Source: Candidatus Latescibacterota bacterium (GTDB lineage: Bacteria > Latescibacterota > MVCY01). From it: 26,276 nucleotides of DNA. The notes below the pieces were generated by a model, which searched no databases, was not told the origin of the DNA, and saw nothing but the letters and a program-made list of their open reading frames with translations. The DNA is taken from NCBI GenBank assembly GCA_030629295.1, contig DAOVPH010000001.1, positions 1 to 26,276 of the forward strand. Reading direction: 5' to 3'. Made by a program: the position numbers and the translations under genes. Of the stretch, positions 1 to 6,546 are shown one piece after another. Every line of letters starts with the position of its first letter. The stretch's first letter is position 1.

Positions 1-1
1 C

Positions 2-322
2 CTGGGGGATATTGGGATTCATTTTCCCCCCTCGGATCCAAAGTTCAAGGACATCTCCAGTCTTCTGCTTCTGGAACAAGTGGTGGATTTGTTGCGGGAG
101 AGATCTGCTAAGGTGGTGAATATAGATTCTACCATCATTGCCGAAAGGCCTGCGCTTGGCCCGTATCTTCCTCTGATGGTTCACAATCTGGTTCGTGTCC
201 TGCAAATTGGGCCTGAGTGGATATCCATTAAGGTTACCACCGCCGAGGGATTGGGAGCCTTGGGAAGAGAGGAGGGAATTGCTGCTGGGGCAGTGGCTTT
301 GGTGGAGCAACAGGAGCGGTAG
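2..322 (+). CDS. ispF: 2-C-methyl-D-erythritol 2,4-cyclodiphosphate synthase, C-terminal part (5' end outside window)
   Basis: IspF cyclises CDP-methylerythritol 2-phosphate to 2-C-methyl-D-erythritol 2,4-cyclodiphosphate with release of CMP in the cytosolic MEP isoprenoid pathway. The frame is open from base 2 with no start. About 106 residues remain of a family length near 157, so roughly the first third is missing, including the N-terminal metal-binding DxH. Visible family marks are the LGDIGIHFPPSD segment at the window edge, a DSTIIAERPALGPY stretch (usual form: AQxPKLxP) and the C-terminal signature TTAEGLGALGREEGIAAGAV (usual form: TTTEGLGFTGRGEGIAAxAV). The stop lies 2 bp before the ddl start, so the two are probably cotranscribed. 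Identification is firm; the N-terminus cannot be judged. Confidence 0.93.
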   Translation: MGDIGIHFPPSDPKFKDISSLLLLEQVVDLLRERSAKVVNIDSTIIAERPALGPYLPLMVHNLVRVLQIGPEWISIKVTTAEGLGALGREEGIAAGAVALVEQQER

Positions 323-324
323 AA

Positions 325-1335
325 TTGAAAATAGTCGTGCTTATGGGCGGTGATTCCGCCGAAAGAGGAATATCCATAAGTTCTGGAACAACAATCGGGA
401 GAGCGTTAAGAGCAGCCGGTCACCAGGTGGGTTTGATCGATACAGCCTTCAAAGATACGCAGGTTTTGTCGAACACTCTCAATTCAGCGGAAGAGCAAGA
501 CCTGCTTTTTTACTCCGGCCAGGTGCTGGATGTTGTCCGAATGCCTGTGGTAGCGGAGGCAGATGTAGTGTTTTTGGCCTTTCACGGGGGTGCTGGAGAA
601 AATGGGGGTATCCAGAGCCTGTTGCAGATAGCAGGAATCACTTACACCGGGTCAGGGCCGCTGGCAAGCGCACTGGCTATGAATAAGCATGTTTCCAAGA
701 TGATGTTCCGTCAAGCGGGGGTGGAAACCGCTTCCTGGATTGTTCTCTCTGATGAAGGTTTGGGGCAGCTTTCGAGCATTGCCGAAAGAGTTGAGAGTGA
801 GCTGGGACTCCCCTGGGTAGTCAAACCTAATGCCCAGGGTTCAACCATAGGGTTGACTGTTGTGGAGCGTCGGGAACAATTAGCCCCAGCTCTGAAATTG
901 GCCAAAGAGTACGATCAAGAGGTAATAATCGAGAAATATATCCCCGGCAGAGATTTAACAGTGGCCATTTTGGACAGGGAGCCTCTGCCAGTGATCGAGA
1001 TCATCCCCAAGCATAAGGTTTACGATTACACCTGTAAGTATACCCAGGGAATGAGCCAATATGTTGTCCCCGCGGAGATCTCCCCCGCGCTGCAGAGGAA
1101 AATCAGCTCCCAGGCCTTGAGGGCCTATCGGCTGCTTTATTGCAAAGGATATGGGAGGGTGGATTTTCGCCTCAGTGCCGAGGGGGAGTTGTTTTGCCTG
1201 GAGGTAAACACGCTGCCAGGAATGACCCAAACCAGTCTGGTTCCCAAAGCGGCCCAAGCCGCCGGAATCGGGTTTCCCGAATTGGTAGATAGGATAGTTA
1301 AGCTGGCCATTCAAAGAACGGGCAGTGTCCCGTGA
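325..1335 (+). CDS. ddl: D-alanine--D-alanine ligase
   Basis: This ATP-grasp enzyme joins two D-alanines for the peptidoglycan precursor in the cytoplasm. The protein is 336 aa, slightly longer than the ~306-aa DdlB type. It shows GGDSAER at residues 8-14 (Glu13 for the first D-Ala), the HGGAGENGG motif at 87-95 (usual HGxxGEDG), ATP-grasp KPNAQGSTIG at 167-176, YDYTCKY at 233-239 ending in the omega-loop Tyr, GRVDFR at 277-282 and EVNTLPGMT at 293-301. The omega-loop Tyr fits a D-Ala-D-Ala rather than D-Ala-D-Lac product. The start is a TTG 2 bp after ispF, with GGAG in the ispF end as ribosome site and the protein beginning directly at the conserved first strand. The last codons and stop lie in a palindromic repeat (1318-1335), so the terminal TGSVP may not be ancestral. 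Confidence 0.95.
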   Translation: MKIVVLMGGDSAERGISISSGTTIGRALRAAGHQVGLIDTAFKDTQVLSNTLNSAEEQDLLFYSGQVLDVVRMPVVAEADVVFLAFHGGAGENGGIQSLLQIAGITYTGSGPLASALAMNKHVSKMMFRQAGVETASWIVLSDEGLGQLSSIAERVESELGLPWVVKPNAQGSTIGLTVVERREQLAPALKLAKEYDQEVIIEKYIPGRDLTVAILDREPLPVIEIIPKHKVYDYTCKYTQGMSQYVVPAEISPALQRKISSQALRAYRLLYCKGYGRVDFRLSAEGELFCLEVNTLPGMTQTSLVPKAAQAAGIGFPELVDRIVKLAIQRTGSVP

Positions 1336-1505
1336 CCGTTGAGCGCCTTGTCGGTCTGCTGCAGCACGAGCCGAAGTTTCCAAGCTTCGCAGTGTCTCTT
1401 GATCGAGCTTTGGAAAGCTCGGCTACGAAGCTCAATCTGTTCTGGTAAAGGATTCGGGTTACCAATCGTCAATCGCCAATCATCAATTACCACGGGAAGT
1501 GTCCC
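1318..1505 (+). repeat. Non-coding insert between ddl and cysS, bounded by 14-bp near-identical direct repeats
   Basis: The sequence acgggcagtgtccc (1318-1331) recurs as acgggaagtgtccc (1492-1505), 13 of 14 identical, on either side of about 160 bp without a plausible gene. Each copy is itself part-palindromic (GGG...CCC). Inside is an imperfect hairpin with arms 1369-1387 and 1406-1424. Next to it are four degenerate tandem heptamers, CAATCGT, CAATCGC, CAATCAT and CAATTAC, at 1463-1490. The layout resembles a small mobile or REP-like element with target duplication, but no other copy is visible in the window. The left repeat supplies the ddl stop and the right one ends 1 bp before the cysS start. 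Confidence 0.6.
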
Positions 1506-1506
1506 A

Positions 1507-2991
1507 ATGCTTCAACTCTACAATACTTTAACCAGAAGAAAAGAGGCATTCAAGCCCATCGAAGAGGGCAGAGTGGGGATTTATGTCTGTGGCCCTACTG
1601 TTTATGACCATGCCCATCTTGGCCACGCTAAAAGCTATGTCAACTTCGATGTGATTGTCCGGTATCTGCGTTACTTAGGTTACCGGGTTCGCTATATTCA
1701 GAATATCACCGATGTGGGACATCTATTGGACAGCGGTGAGGACAGGGTTCTGAAAGGGGCGGCCAGGGAGCAGGTGGAACCTATGGAGCTGGTGGAGAAG
1801 TACACCCGGAGTTACTTTGAGGATATGGATGCCCTTAATGTGGACCGCCCTGATATCTCTCCCCATGCCAGTGCTCATATTCCCGAGCAGATTGAGCTGA
1901 TTCAGAGATTAGTTTATAAGGATTATGCTTATGAAGTCAATGGTTCGGTATACTATTCGGTGGAGAAGTTTCTTGAGTATGGAAAGCTTTCCGGCCGACG
2001 GATTGAAGAATTAAGAGAAGGTACAAGGATAGAGTCCAATCCAGAGAAGCGGCACCCGGCTGATTTCGCCCTCTGGAAGCGGGCTCAGCCTGGACATATC
2101 ATGCGCTGGACCAGTCCCTGGGGATGGGGTTATCCTGGCTGGCATATTGAATGCTCTGCTATGGCTATGAAGTATTTGGGAGAGAGTTTTGATATCCATG
2201 GGGGTGGGGTGGAGAATATATTTCCTCACCATGAGTGCGAAATCGCTCAAAGTGAAGCAGCCACGGGAAAGCCCTTCGCAAAATATTGGTTACACAATGG
2301 GATGGTGATGATAGGCGACAGCGAAATGCACAAATCCTTGGGGAATTTCGTCAGTCTCAAGGATTTGTTTAAGACCTATCCTCCTATAGCCTTGCGATTT
2401 TTTATTCTCAGCAGCCATTACCGCAGCCCTTTGGATTTCAGTGATGAAGCCATTTCCTCTGCTGCCAAAGGATTGGAGAGACTACAAAATGCACTGTTTA
2501 ACATTGTCATAGCTTCGGAGGCAACAGAGGCGGATGTGGCAATAGACGAGAATAAATCGCTGGATCAAGAGAAGCAGTTGTTAGTGGAGGTAGATACCGC
2601 CGAACGAAAATTTCAACAGGCGATGGATGACGACTTCAATACTGCTCTGGCTCTTAGCCAGTTATTTGATCTGACCAAGCAGGCAAATGTGGCTGCCCAG
2701 ATGGAACCATCCGTTTCCCAGCAGACACTGTTAAAAAAGGCAAAGGAGAAAATAGAGAAGATCGCTGGAGTGCTGGGTTTGCAGTTAGAAACTGGGGAGA
2801 TGGATAGATCAGAAGACCGTACAGATGAATTAGTGAGCCTGTTGGTGAAATTGAGAGAAGAATTGCGCCGCGATAGGCAATGGGGATTAGCCGACAAGAT
2901 TCGGGATGGTCTGAACAGACTGGCGATTGCAGTGGAGGACCGTCCTGGTGGTGTGGTGTGGAGGTGGACAGGGAGCAAAAAAAATTCGTAG
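1507..2991 (+). CDS. cysS: Cysteinyl-tRNA synthetase
   Basis: This class I synthetase activates cysteine with ATP and charges tRNA-Cys. I chose the ATG at 1507 because the protein then begins MLQLYNTLTRRKEAF as in the family, giving 494 aa. The open frame extends 56 codons upstream, but that part is repeat sequence without homology. Zinc-site residues are visible in CGPTVYD, WHIECSAMA and the HGGGVENIFPHHECE stretch. HIGH is present as HLGH. The KMSKS loop reads EMHKS before LGNF: the second Lys is kept, the first is Glu. No good Shine-Dalgarno precedes the start; only the GGGAAG of the flanking repeat lies there. The C-terminal region (DDDFNTALALSQLF, then a helical anticodon-binding part) is typical. 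Confidence 0.95.
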   Translation: MLQLYNTLTRRKEAFKPIEEGRVGIYVCGPTVYDHAHLGHAKSYVNFDVIVRYLRYLGYRVRYIQNITDVGHLLDSGEDRVLKGAAREQVEPMELVEKYTRSYFEDMDALNVDRPDISPHASAHIPEQIELIQRLVYKDYAYEVNGSVYYSVEKFLEYGKLSGRRIEELREGTRIESNPEKRHPADFALWKRAQPGHIMRWTSPWGWGYPGWHIECSAMAMKYLGESFDIHGGGVENIFPHHECEIAQSEAATGKPFAKYWLHNGMVMIGDSEMHKSLGNFVSLKDLFKTYPPIALRFFILSSHYRSPLDFSDEAISSAAKGLERLQNALFNIVIASEATEADVAIDENKSLDQEKQLLVEVDTAERKFQQAMDDDFNTALALSQLFDLTKQANVAAQMEPSVSQQTLLKKAKEKIEKIAGVLGLQLETGEMDRSEDRTDELVSLLVKLREELRRDRQWGLADKIRDGLNRLAIAVEDRPGGVVWRWTGSKKNS

Positions 2992-3006
2992 ATTTTTTAA
3001 TTTTTT
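2977..3006 (+). terminator. Possible weak AU-only hairpin and T-tract after cysS
   Basis: A run of eight A at 2977-2984 can pair with the T-run at 2993-2998 around the cysS stop codon, and a second T-run follows at 3001-3006. A stem made only of A-U pairs is weak, so this is at most a poor intrinsic terminator. It sits just before the promoter of the tRNA/tuf unit, where transcription would be expected to end. Confidence 0.25.
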
Positions 3007-3008
3007 CC

Positions 3009-3037
3009 TTGACAAATAGAGAATGGATATTTATATT
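3009..3037 (+). promoter_or_regulatory. Sigma70-type promoter for the tRNA-tuf-secE-nusG unit
   Basis: A perfect -35 TTGACA (3009-3014) is separated by 17 bases from TATATT (3032-3037), one mismatch from the -10 consensus. The predicted transcription start is near 3044, about 11 bases before tRNA-Thr. It is the best promoter-like sequence I see in the window and lies where the unit should begin. Confidence 0.8.
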
Positions 3038-3054
3038 AGGAGTTTGCGAATTTC

Positions 3055-3128
3055 GCCGATGTAGCTCAGTTGGCCAGAGCGGCTCACTTGTAATGAGCAA
3101 GTCGGGGGTTCGAGTCCCTCCATCGGCT
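3055..3128 (+). tRNA. tRNA-Thr(TGT)
   Basis: The acceptor arm gccgatg (3055-3061) pairs with catcggc (3121-3127), with discriminator T at 3128. The anticodon stem gctca/tgagc closes the loop cttgtaa, giving anticodon TGT, which reads ACA. The T-loop ttcgagt is present. CCA is not encoded, because CTG follows the discriminator. It is the first gene of the tRNA cluster and corresponds in position and anticodon to E. coli thrU. Confidence 0.96.
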
Positions 3129-3132
3129 CTGC

Positions 3133-3214
3133 GGAGGGGTTCCCGAGTGGCCAAAGGGGGCAGACTGTAAATCTGTTGGCGACGCCTTCGGAGGTTCGAA
3201 TCCTCCCCCCTCCA
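3133..3214 (+). tRNA. tRNA-Tyr(GTA)
   Basis: The acceptor ggagggg pairs with cccctcc (3207-3213), with discriminator A at 3214. The anticodon loop ctgtaaa gives GTA. The long variable arm makes it a class II tRNA, as expected for bacterial tRNA-Tyr. The T-arm ggagg-ttcgaat-cctcc is perfect. No CCA is encoded. It lies 4 bp after tRNA-Thr and is equivalent to tyrU in the E. coli tufB operon. Confidence 0.96.
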
Positions 3215-3268
3215 CTATTCTGGAGGGCCCGCAGTTTCCAAATTTGCTCAGTAGTTATCCATGTGAAG

Positions 3269-3432
3269 AGATTCTGTGAAAAATCGAATCTCGCAGGGCA
3301 TCTTATCGCAATCAACCGAATTCGAATCAGACCGTAGAGGCATGAACCGGCCTCAATGTAGAGACGACCCGCCGGGTCGTCTCTGCGATATATTCTCTTC
3401 GCCATTCAATAGCCCATTTTTCGACAGAATCT
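3269..3432 (+). repeat. Palindromic MITE/REP-like repeat, copy 1 (between tRNA-Tyr and tRNA-Gly)
   Basis: The core is a perfect 11-bp inverted repeat, agagacgaccc (3360-3370) and gggtcgtctct (3374-3384), with a 3-base centre. A 46-base tail from gatatat (3387) to gacagaatct (3432) follows and is shared with the copy near 16895-16969. The final bases atttttcgacagaatct (3416-3432) have an inverted partner, agattctgtgaaaaat (3269-3284), with a single base missing, which suggests terminal inverted repeats about 160 bp apart. No open frame is present. The rest of this 248-bp spacer (3215-3462) shows nothing else I can interpret. Confidence 0.75.
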
Positions 3433-3462
3433 GAAGAAGCGGTAAATAAACTTGTGGGAGAG

Positions 3463-3538
3463 GCGGGAGTAGCTCAGTTGGTAGAGCATCAGCCTTCCAA
3501 GCTGAGGGTCGCGGGTTCGAACCCCGTTTCCCGCTCCA
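3463..3538 (+). tRNA. tRNA-Gly(TCC)
   Basis: The acceptor gcgggag (3463-3469) pairs with ttcccgc (3528-3534), followed by discriminator T and an encoded CCA (3536-3538). The anticodon stem tcagc/gctga closes the loop cttccaa, giving TCC, which reads GGA. The T-arm is cgggg-type with ttcgaac. It corresponds to glyT of the E. coli tufB operon. Confidence 0.96.
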
Positions 3539-3540
3539 GC

Positions 3541-3616
<76 letters not shown>

Positions 3617-3756
3617 AACTAAATGTAGCAGTCAAATTTTGCAAAATCTCTAATGGTCGGAGTCCTCAGTTCAAGAGAACATTTCAAACGGGGATTCCTG
3701 CTTGAAATCAATTAAAGAACAGAGATATCAGTCAAAAAAGGAGGGAGTGACCCAAA

Positions 3757-4956
3757 ATGGCTAAAGAGAAGTTTGAACGGACCAAACCCCATGTTAATAT
3801 TGGGACGATAGGCCATGTAGATCATGGTAAGACCACCTTAACTTCGGCGATATCGTTGGTGCTGTCCAAAAAAGGAGGGGCTGATTATATAGCCTACGAT
3901 CAGATAGACAAAGCACCAGAGGAGAAGGCGAGAGGGCTTACTATTCAGCTTTTCCATGGAGAGTATGAGACTGAAAATAGGCATTATGCCCATATCGACT
4001 GTCCTGGCCACCGGGATTACATAAAGAACATGATCACTGGGGCCGCTCAGATGGATGGGGCCATTTTGGTGGTTTCGGCCGCCGACGGACCTATGCCACA
4101 AACCAGGGAACACATATTGTTAGCCCGGCAGGTGGCAGTGCCGGCTATCGTGGTTTTCCTGAACAAGACCGACCAGGTAGATGACCCAGAGTTATTAGAC
4201 CTGGTGGAGTTGGAAGTCAGGGAACTGCTCAGTGAGTACGAATTCCCAGGTGACGAGGTGCCAGTGCTGAAAGGCTCAGCTACTGAAATCCTGGCCTGTG
4301 GGTGTGGCAAGGAAGACTGTCCGAAGTGCAGGGTAATCCATGAACTAATGGAGGCTGTGGATACCTACATACCCACCCCCGTGCGGGATGTAGATAAACC
4401 ATTCCTTATGCCTGTAGAGGATGTGTTCAGTATTACAGGCAGAGGGACCGTTGGAACCGGCAGGGTCGAGAGAGGAAGAATAAAAGTTGGGGATGATGTG
4501 GAAGTAGTTGGGGTTAAACCGACCAGGAAGACAGTCGTCACCGGAGTGGAGATGTTCCGTAAGCTGTTGGATGAGGCTCAGGCCGGCGATAATGTGGGTT
4601 TATTGTTGCGGGGAGTAGAGAAAGACGAACTAGAGCGAGGGATGGTAGTAGCCAAACCGGGCAGCATCACCCCACACAAGAGATTCAAAGCGGAGGTTTA
4701 CGTGCTGACCAAAGAGGAAGGTGGACGACATACCCCCTTCTTCAACGGCTATCGCCCTCAGTTTTACTTCCGAACTACCGATGTGACCGGAGAGGTCCGT
4801 CTGCCCGAAGGAGTGGAGATGGTTATGCCTGGTGACCATGTGAAGATGGATGTGACCCTGATTACATCGATAGCAATGGAAAAAGAGCTTAGATTCGCCA
4901 TACGAGAGGGAGGTAGTACTGTCGGAGCTGGTGTTGTCGGTGAGGTGATAGAGTAA
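3757..4956 (+). CDS. tuf: Elongation factor Tu (divergent, with a four-cysteine insertion)
   Basis: EF-Tu delivers aminoacyl-tRNA to the ribosomal A site as a GTP complex. The protein is 399 aa against about 394. The start has a strong AAGGAGG at 3738-3744. G domain: GHVDHGKT 19-26, RGLTI 59-63 (Thr62 for Mg), DCPGH 81-85 with catalytic His85, NKTD 136-139, and a SAT triplet 174-176 where SAL is usual. Domains 2 and 3 are recognisable throughout; the VEDVF pocket at 220-224 and Asn279 are kept. Odd points: Arg86 after the catalytic His (Ala in most bacteria, Arg in archaeal/eukaryotic EF1A); switch I QLFHGEY in place of NTAHVEY; CGCGKEDCPKC at 181-191; Gly233 in GTVGTG for the usual Val; Ser387 for the usual Arg near the C-terminus. 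It is the only tuf in the window. Confidence 0.96.
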   Translation: MAKEKFERTKPHVNIGTIGHVDHGKTTLTSAISLVLSKKGGADYIAYDQIDKAPEEKARGLTIQLFHGEYETENRHYAHIDCPGHRDYIKNMITGAAQMDGAILVVSAADGPMPQTREHILLARQVAVPAIVVFLNKTDQVDDPELLDLVELEVRELLSEYEFPGDEVPVLKGSATEILACGCGKEDCPKCRVIHELMEAVDTYIPTPVRDVDKPFLMPVEDVFSITGRGTVGTGRVERGRIKVGDDVEVVGVKPTRKTVVTGVEMFRKLLDEAQAGDNVGLLLRGVEKDELERGMVVAKPGSITPHKRFKAEVYVLTKEEGGRHTPFFNGYRPQFYFRTTDVTGEVRLPEGVEMVMPGDHVKMDVTLITSIAMEKELRFAIREGGSTVGAGVVGEVIE

Positions 4957-5106
4957 ATGAGAGAGTTGGCAACCTTGGCCTGCGGAGAATGTAAAAGACG
5001 AAATTATACCACCACTAAAAACCGTCAACTTCATCCTGACAGGATTCAGCAGAAGAAATATTGCCCTTCTTGTAGAAAACACACCTTACATAAAGAGACC
5101 AGGTAA
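4957..5106 (+). CDS. rpmG: Large ribosomal subunit protein bL33
   Basis: This 49-aa gene encodes a small structural protein of the 50S subunit. It reads MRELATLACGECKRRNYTTT and continues KNRQLHPDRIQQKKYCPSCRKH. Both cysteine pairs, CGEC (residues 9-12) and CPSC (36-39), are kept, so this is the zinc-binding C+ paralogue. The ATG follows the tuf stop directly (TAAATG), with GGTGAGGTGA in the tuf end as the likely ribosome site, suggesting translational coupling. The order tuf-rpmG-tRNA-Trp-secE-nusG is common in bacteria. Confidence 0.94.
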   Translation: MRELATLACGECKRRNYTTTKNRQLHPDRIQQKKYCPSCRKHTLHKETR

Positions 5107-5113
5107 AATGCAC

Positions 5114-5190
5114 AGGCCTGTAGCTCTAACGGATAGAGCATCGGACTCCAAATCCGAGGGTTGGGGGTTCGAATCCCTCCAGGCCTGCCA
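5114..5190 (+). tRNA. tRNA-Trp(CCA)
   Basis: The acceptor aggcctg (5114-5120) pairs with caggcct (5180-5186), with discriminator G at 5187 and an encoded CCA at 5188-5190. The anticodon stem tcgga/tccga closes the loop ctccaaa, giving anticodon CCA. It lies 7 bp after rpmG and 21 bp before secE, the usual place for tRNA-Trp in many bacteria. Confidence 0.96.
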
Positions 5191-5211
5191 TTTTTATCTA
5201 AGGATATAGAA

Positions 5212-5397
5212 ATGTTAAAAAAAACCATTACCTTCCTAAAAGAGGTAAGATTAGAAATGGGGAAGGTGAATTGGCCTACAAAGGATGAACTGTTCGCCTC
5301 AACTTGGGTAGTACTGCTCTTTTCTGTGATAGTTGCCCTGGGAGTTTGGGCATTTGATTTATTTTTCTCGAGAGTTCTGAGAATCATATTAGGATAG
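5212..5397 (+). CDS. secE: Preprotein translocase subunit SecE
   Basis: SecE clamps SecY in the inner-membrane protein-export channel. The 61-aa protein is the short single-span form. It has an amphipathic N-terminal part with the family motif VRLEMGKVNWPTKDEL (residues 12-27; usual form ExKKVxWPTRxE) and one membrane segment at about 29-50 (TWVVLLFSVIVALGVWAF). The ATG at 5212 is preferred over the frame opening at 5161, which lies inside tRNA-Trp; AAGGA precedes it at 5200-5204. nusG follows within 12 bp, the standard secE-nusG pair. Confidence 0.93.
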   Translation: MLKKTITFLKEVRLEMGKVNWPTKDELFASTWVVLLFSVIVALGVWAFDLFFSRVLRIILG

Positions 5398-5409
5398 GTG
5401 AGATACCGA

Positions 5410-5952
5410 ATGGCAAAGTACTGGTACGTAGTCCACACTTTTTCCGGACACGAAAACAAGGTTAAGAAATATTTAGACAATTTGGTGGATAGCTCCGGGC
5501 TAAAAGATAAAGTTAGCAGAGTCATTGTGCCCACTGAAAAAATCGCCAGGATGAAAGATGGCAAAAGGGTTATTGCAGAGAAACGATTTCTCCCCAGTTA
5601 TGTGCTGGTGGAGATGGAGATGGACAAAGAAACCTGGTATGTGGTAAGAAATACTCCTGGAGTGACCGGTTTTGTAGGAGCAGGTAAGAGGCCGCAGCCA
5701 TTGAGGGAACAGGAGATCAAGCGCATATTTCAACGGTTGGATGAGGGTAAAGGAGAACATCCTCAAGCCATCAGCTTAAAGCCAACAGACTCTGTTAAGG
5801 TGATAGATGGGCCATTCGAGGATCTCTATGGTGTAGTGGAGGAAATCAATCCCGAAAGAAGGAAAGTCAAAGTAATGGTGAGTATTTTTAGCAGATCGAC
5901 ACCGGTCGAATTAGATGTCTTACAGGTAGAGAAAGTCCAGGTGAAGAAATAG
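5410..5952 (+). CDS. nusG: Transcription termination/antitermination protein NusG
   Basis: NusG binds the RNA polymerase clamp, reduces pausing and links polymerase to Rho or to the ribosome (S10). The protein is 180 aa. The NGN domain begins MAKYWYVVHTFSGHENKVK and includes RFLPSYVLVEMEM and NTPGVTGFVG; the KOW domain is near residues 122-165 with VKVIDGPFEDLYGVVEEI. The ATG at 5410 is chosen because the family starts here and AGGTGAG at 5396-5402 fits it; an in-frame GTG at 5398 would add four residues. It follows secE and precedes rplK as in E. coli, separated from rplK by a repeat element. Confidence 0.95.
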   Translation: MAKYWYVVHTFSGHENKVKKYLDNLVDSSGLKDKVSRVIVPTEKIARMKDGKRVIAEKRFLPSYVLVEMEMDKETWYVVRNTPGVTGFVGAGKRPQPLREQEIKRIFQRLDEGKGEHPQAISLKPTDSVKVIDGPFEDLYGVVEEINPERRKVKVMVSIFSRSTPVELDVLQVEKVQVKK

Positions 5953-5953
5953 G

Positions 5954-6088
5954 TTTTTGCTGGTAACAGTTTAGCCACAAAGACACTAAGACACTAAGAC
6001 ACCAAGATTAAATAAATCTTTCGATTCCATTTTACTGGTATTTCCTTTGTGTCTTTGTGCCTTAGTGGCTAAATACTTATTTTTGCTG
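5954..6088 (+). repeat. Inverted-repeat element in the nusG-rplK spacer, flanked by a 9-bp direct repeat
   Basis: The 29-base arm starting ttagccacaaagacac at 5971 pairs with the arm ending ccttagtggctaa at 6072 (6044-6072), 25 of 29 positions complementary. The loop is about 45 bases. The 9-mer tttttgctg occurs on both sides (5954-5962 and 6080-6088), as expected for a target-site duplication. The left arm also contains internal near-repeats of aagacacta. No gene is present. In RNA this would form a long hairpin between nusG and rplK, and it occupies the place where an L11-operon leader would lie. Confidence 0.7.
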
Positions 6089-6114
6089 TTCTATTTTGGT
6101 AAAGGAATATCGAT

Positions 6115-6540
6115 ATGGCAAAGAGAGAGATTGGCAAGATAAAACTACATATATCAGCTGGCAGTGCCAACCCTGCGCCGCCGGTTGGGCCGGCGCTGGG
6201 GCAATATGGTGTGAATATTATGGAGTTTTGCAAGCAGTTCAACACCAAGACCCAATCTCAGAGCGGATTTGTTATACCTGTGGTAATAACTGTTTATGCA
6301 GATCGTAGTTTCTCCTTTATCACCAAAACCCCTCCAGCCTCAGAGCTGTTGAAGAAAGCTGCCGGCTTAGAAAAAGGCTCTGGTGAGCCCAATCGAAATA
6401 AAGTTGCAAAACTCAAGGCCGAAGAGATAAAGAAAGTGGCCGAGACAAAAATGGTCGATCTTAATGCCTCCGATATTAACTCAGCAATGCGAATAATTAT
6501 GGGAACTGCCCGGAGCATGGGGATTGAAGTGGAAGGTTGA
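6115..6540 (+). CDS. rplK: Large ribosomal subunit protein uL11
   Basis: L11 forms the GTPase-associated stalk base on 23S rRNA and takes part in factor binding and RelA activation. The protein is 141 aa, the normal length. The N-terminal domain carries AGSANPAPPVGPALGQYG (residues 15-32), including the proline-rich hinge; Ser17 replaces the usual Lys. ITVYADRSFSFITKTPPAS (58-76) and the C-terminal rRNA-binding LNASDINSAMRIIMGTARSMGIEV are typical. AAGGA lies 8 bases before the ATG. It is followed 6 bp later by rplA. Confidence 0.96.
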   Translation: MAKREIGKIKLHISAGSANPAPPVGPALGQYGVNIMEFCKQFNTKTQSQSGFVIPVVITVYADRSFSFITKTPPASELLKKAAGLEKGSGEPNRNKVAKLKAEEIKKVAETKMVDLNASDINSAMRIIMGTARSMGIEVEG

Positions 6541-6546
6541 GTAGTT

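Noticed and set aside
1463..1490. Tandem heptamers as a CRISPR array
   Set aside because: Units are 7 bp, degenerate and without spacers; no cas gene is present.
1339..1506. 56-residue N-terminal extension of CysRS
   Set aside because: It is encoded by the repeat-like insert and has no homology; the family start is at 1507.
2654..3405. Long antisense and sense open frames across the tRNA-Thr/tRNA-Tyr region
   Set aside because: They run through well-folded tRNA genes and the end of cysS; no ribosome sites or family motifs were seen. They are frequent false calls over tRNA genes.
3617..3756. Regulatory RNA or riboswitch in the tuf leader
   Set aside because: Only short inverted repeats such as attttgcaaaat are visible; no known class is recognisable and no terminator hairpin is present.
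5046..5564. 172-aa antisense open frame opposite rpmG, tRNA-Trp, secE and nusG
   Set aside because: It is a shadow over a tRNA and three confident genes with no motif of its own.
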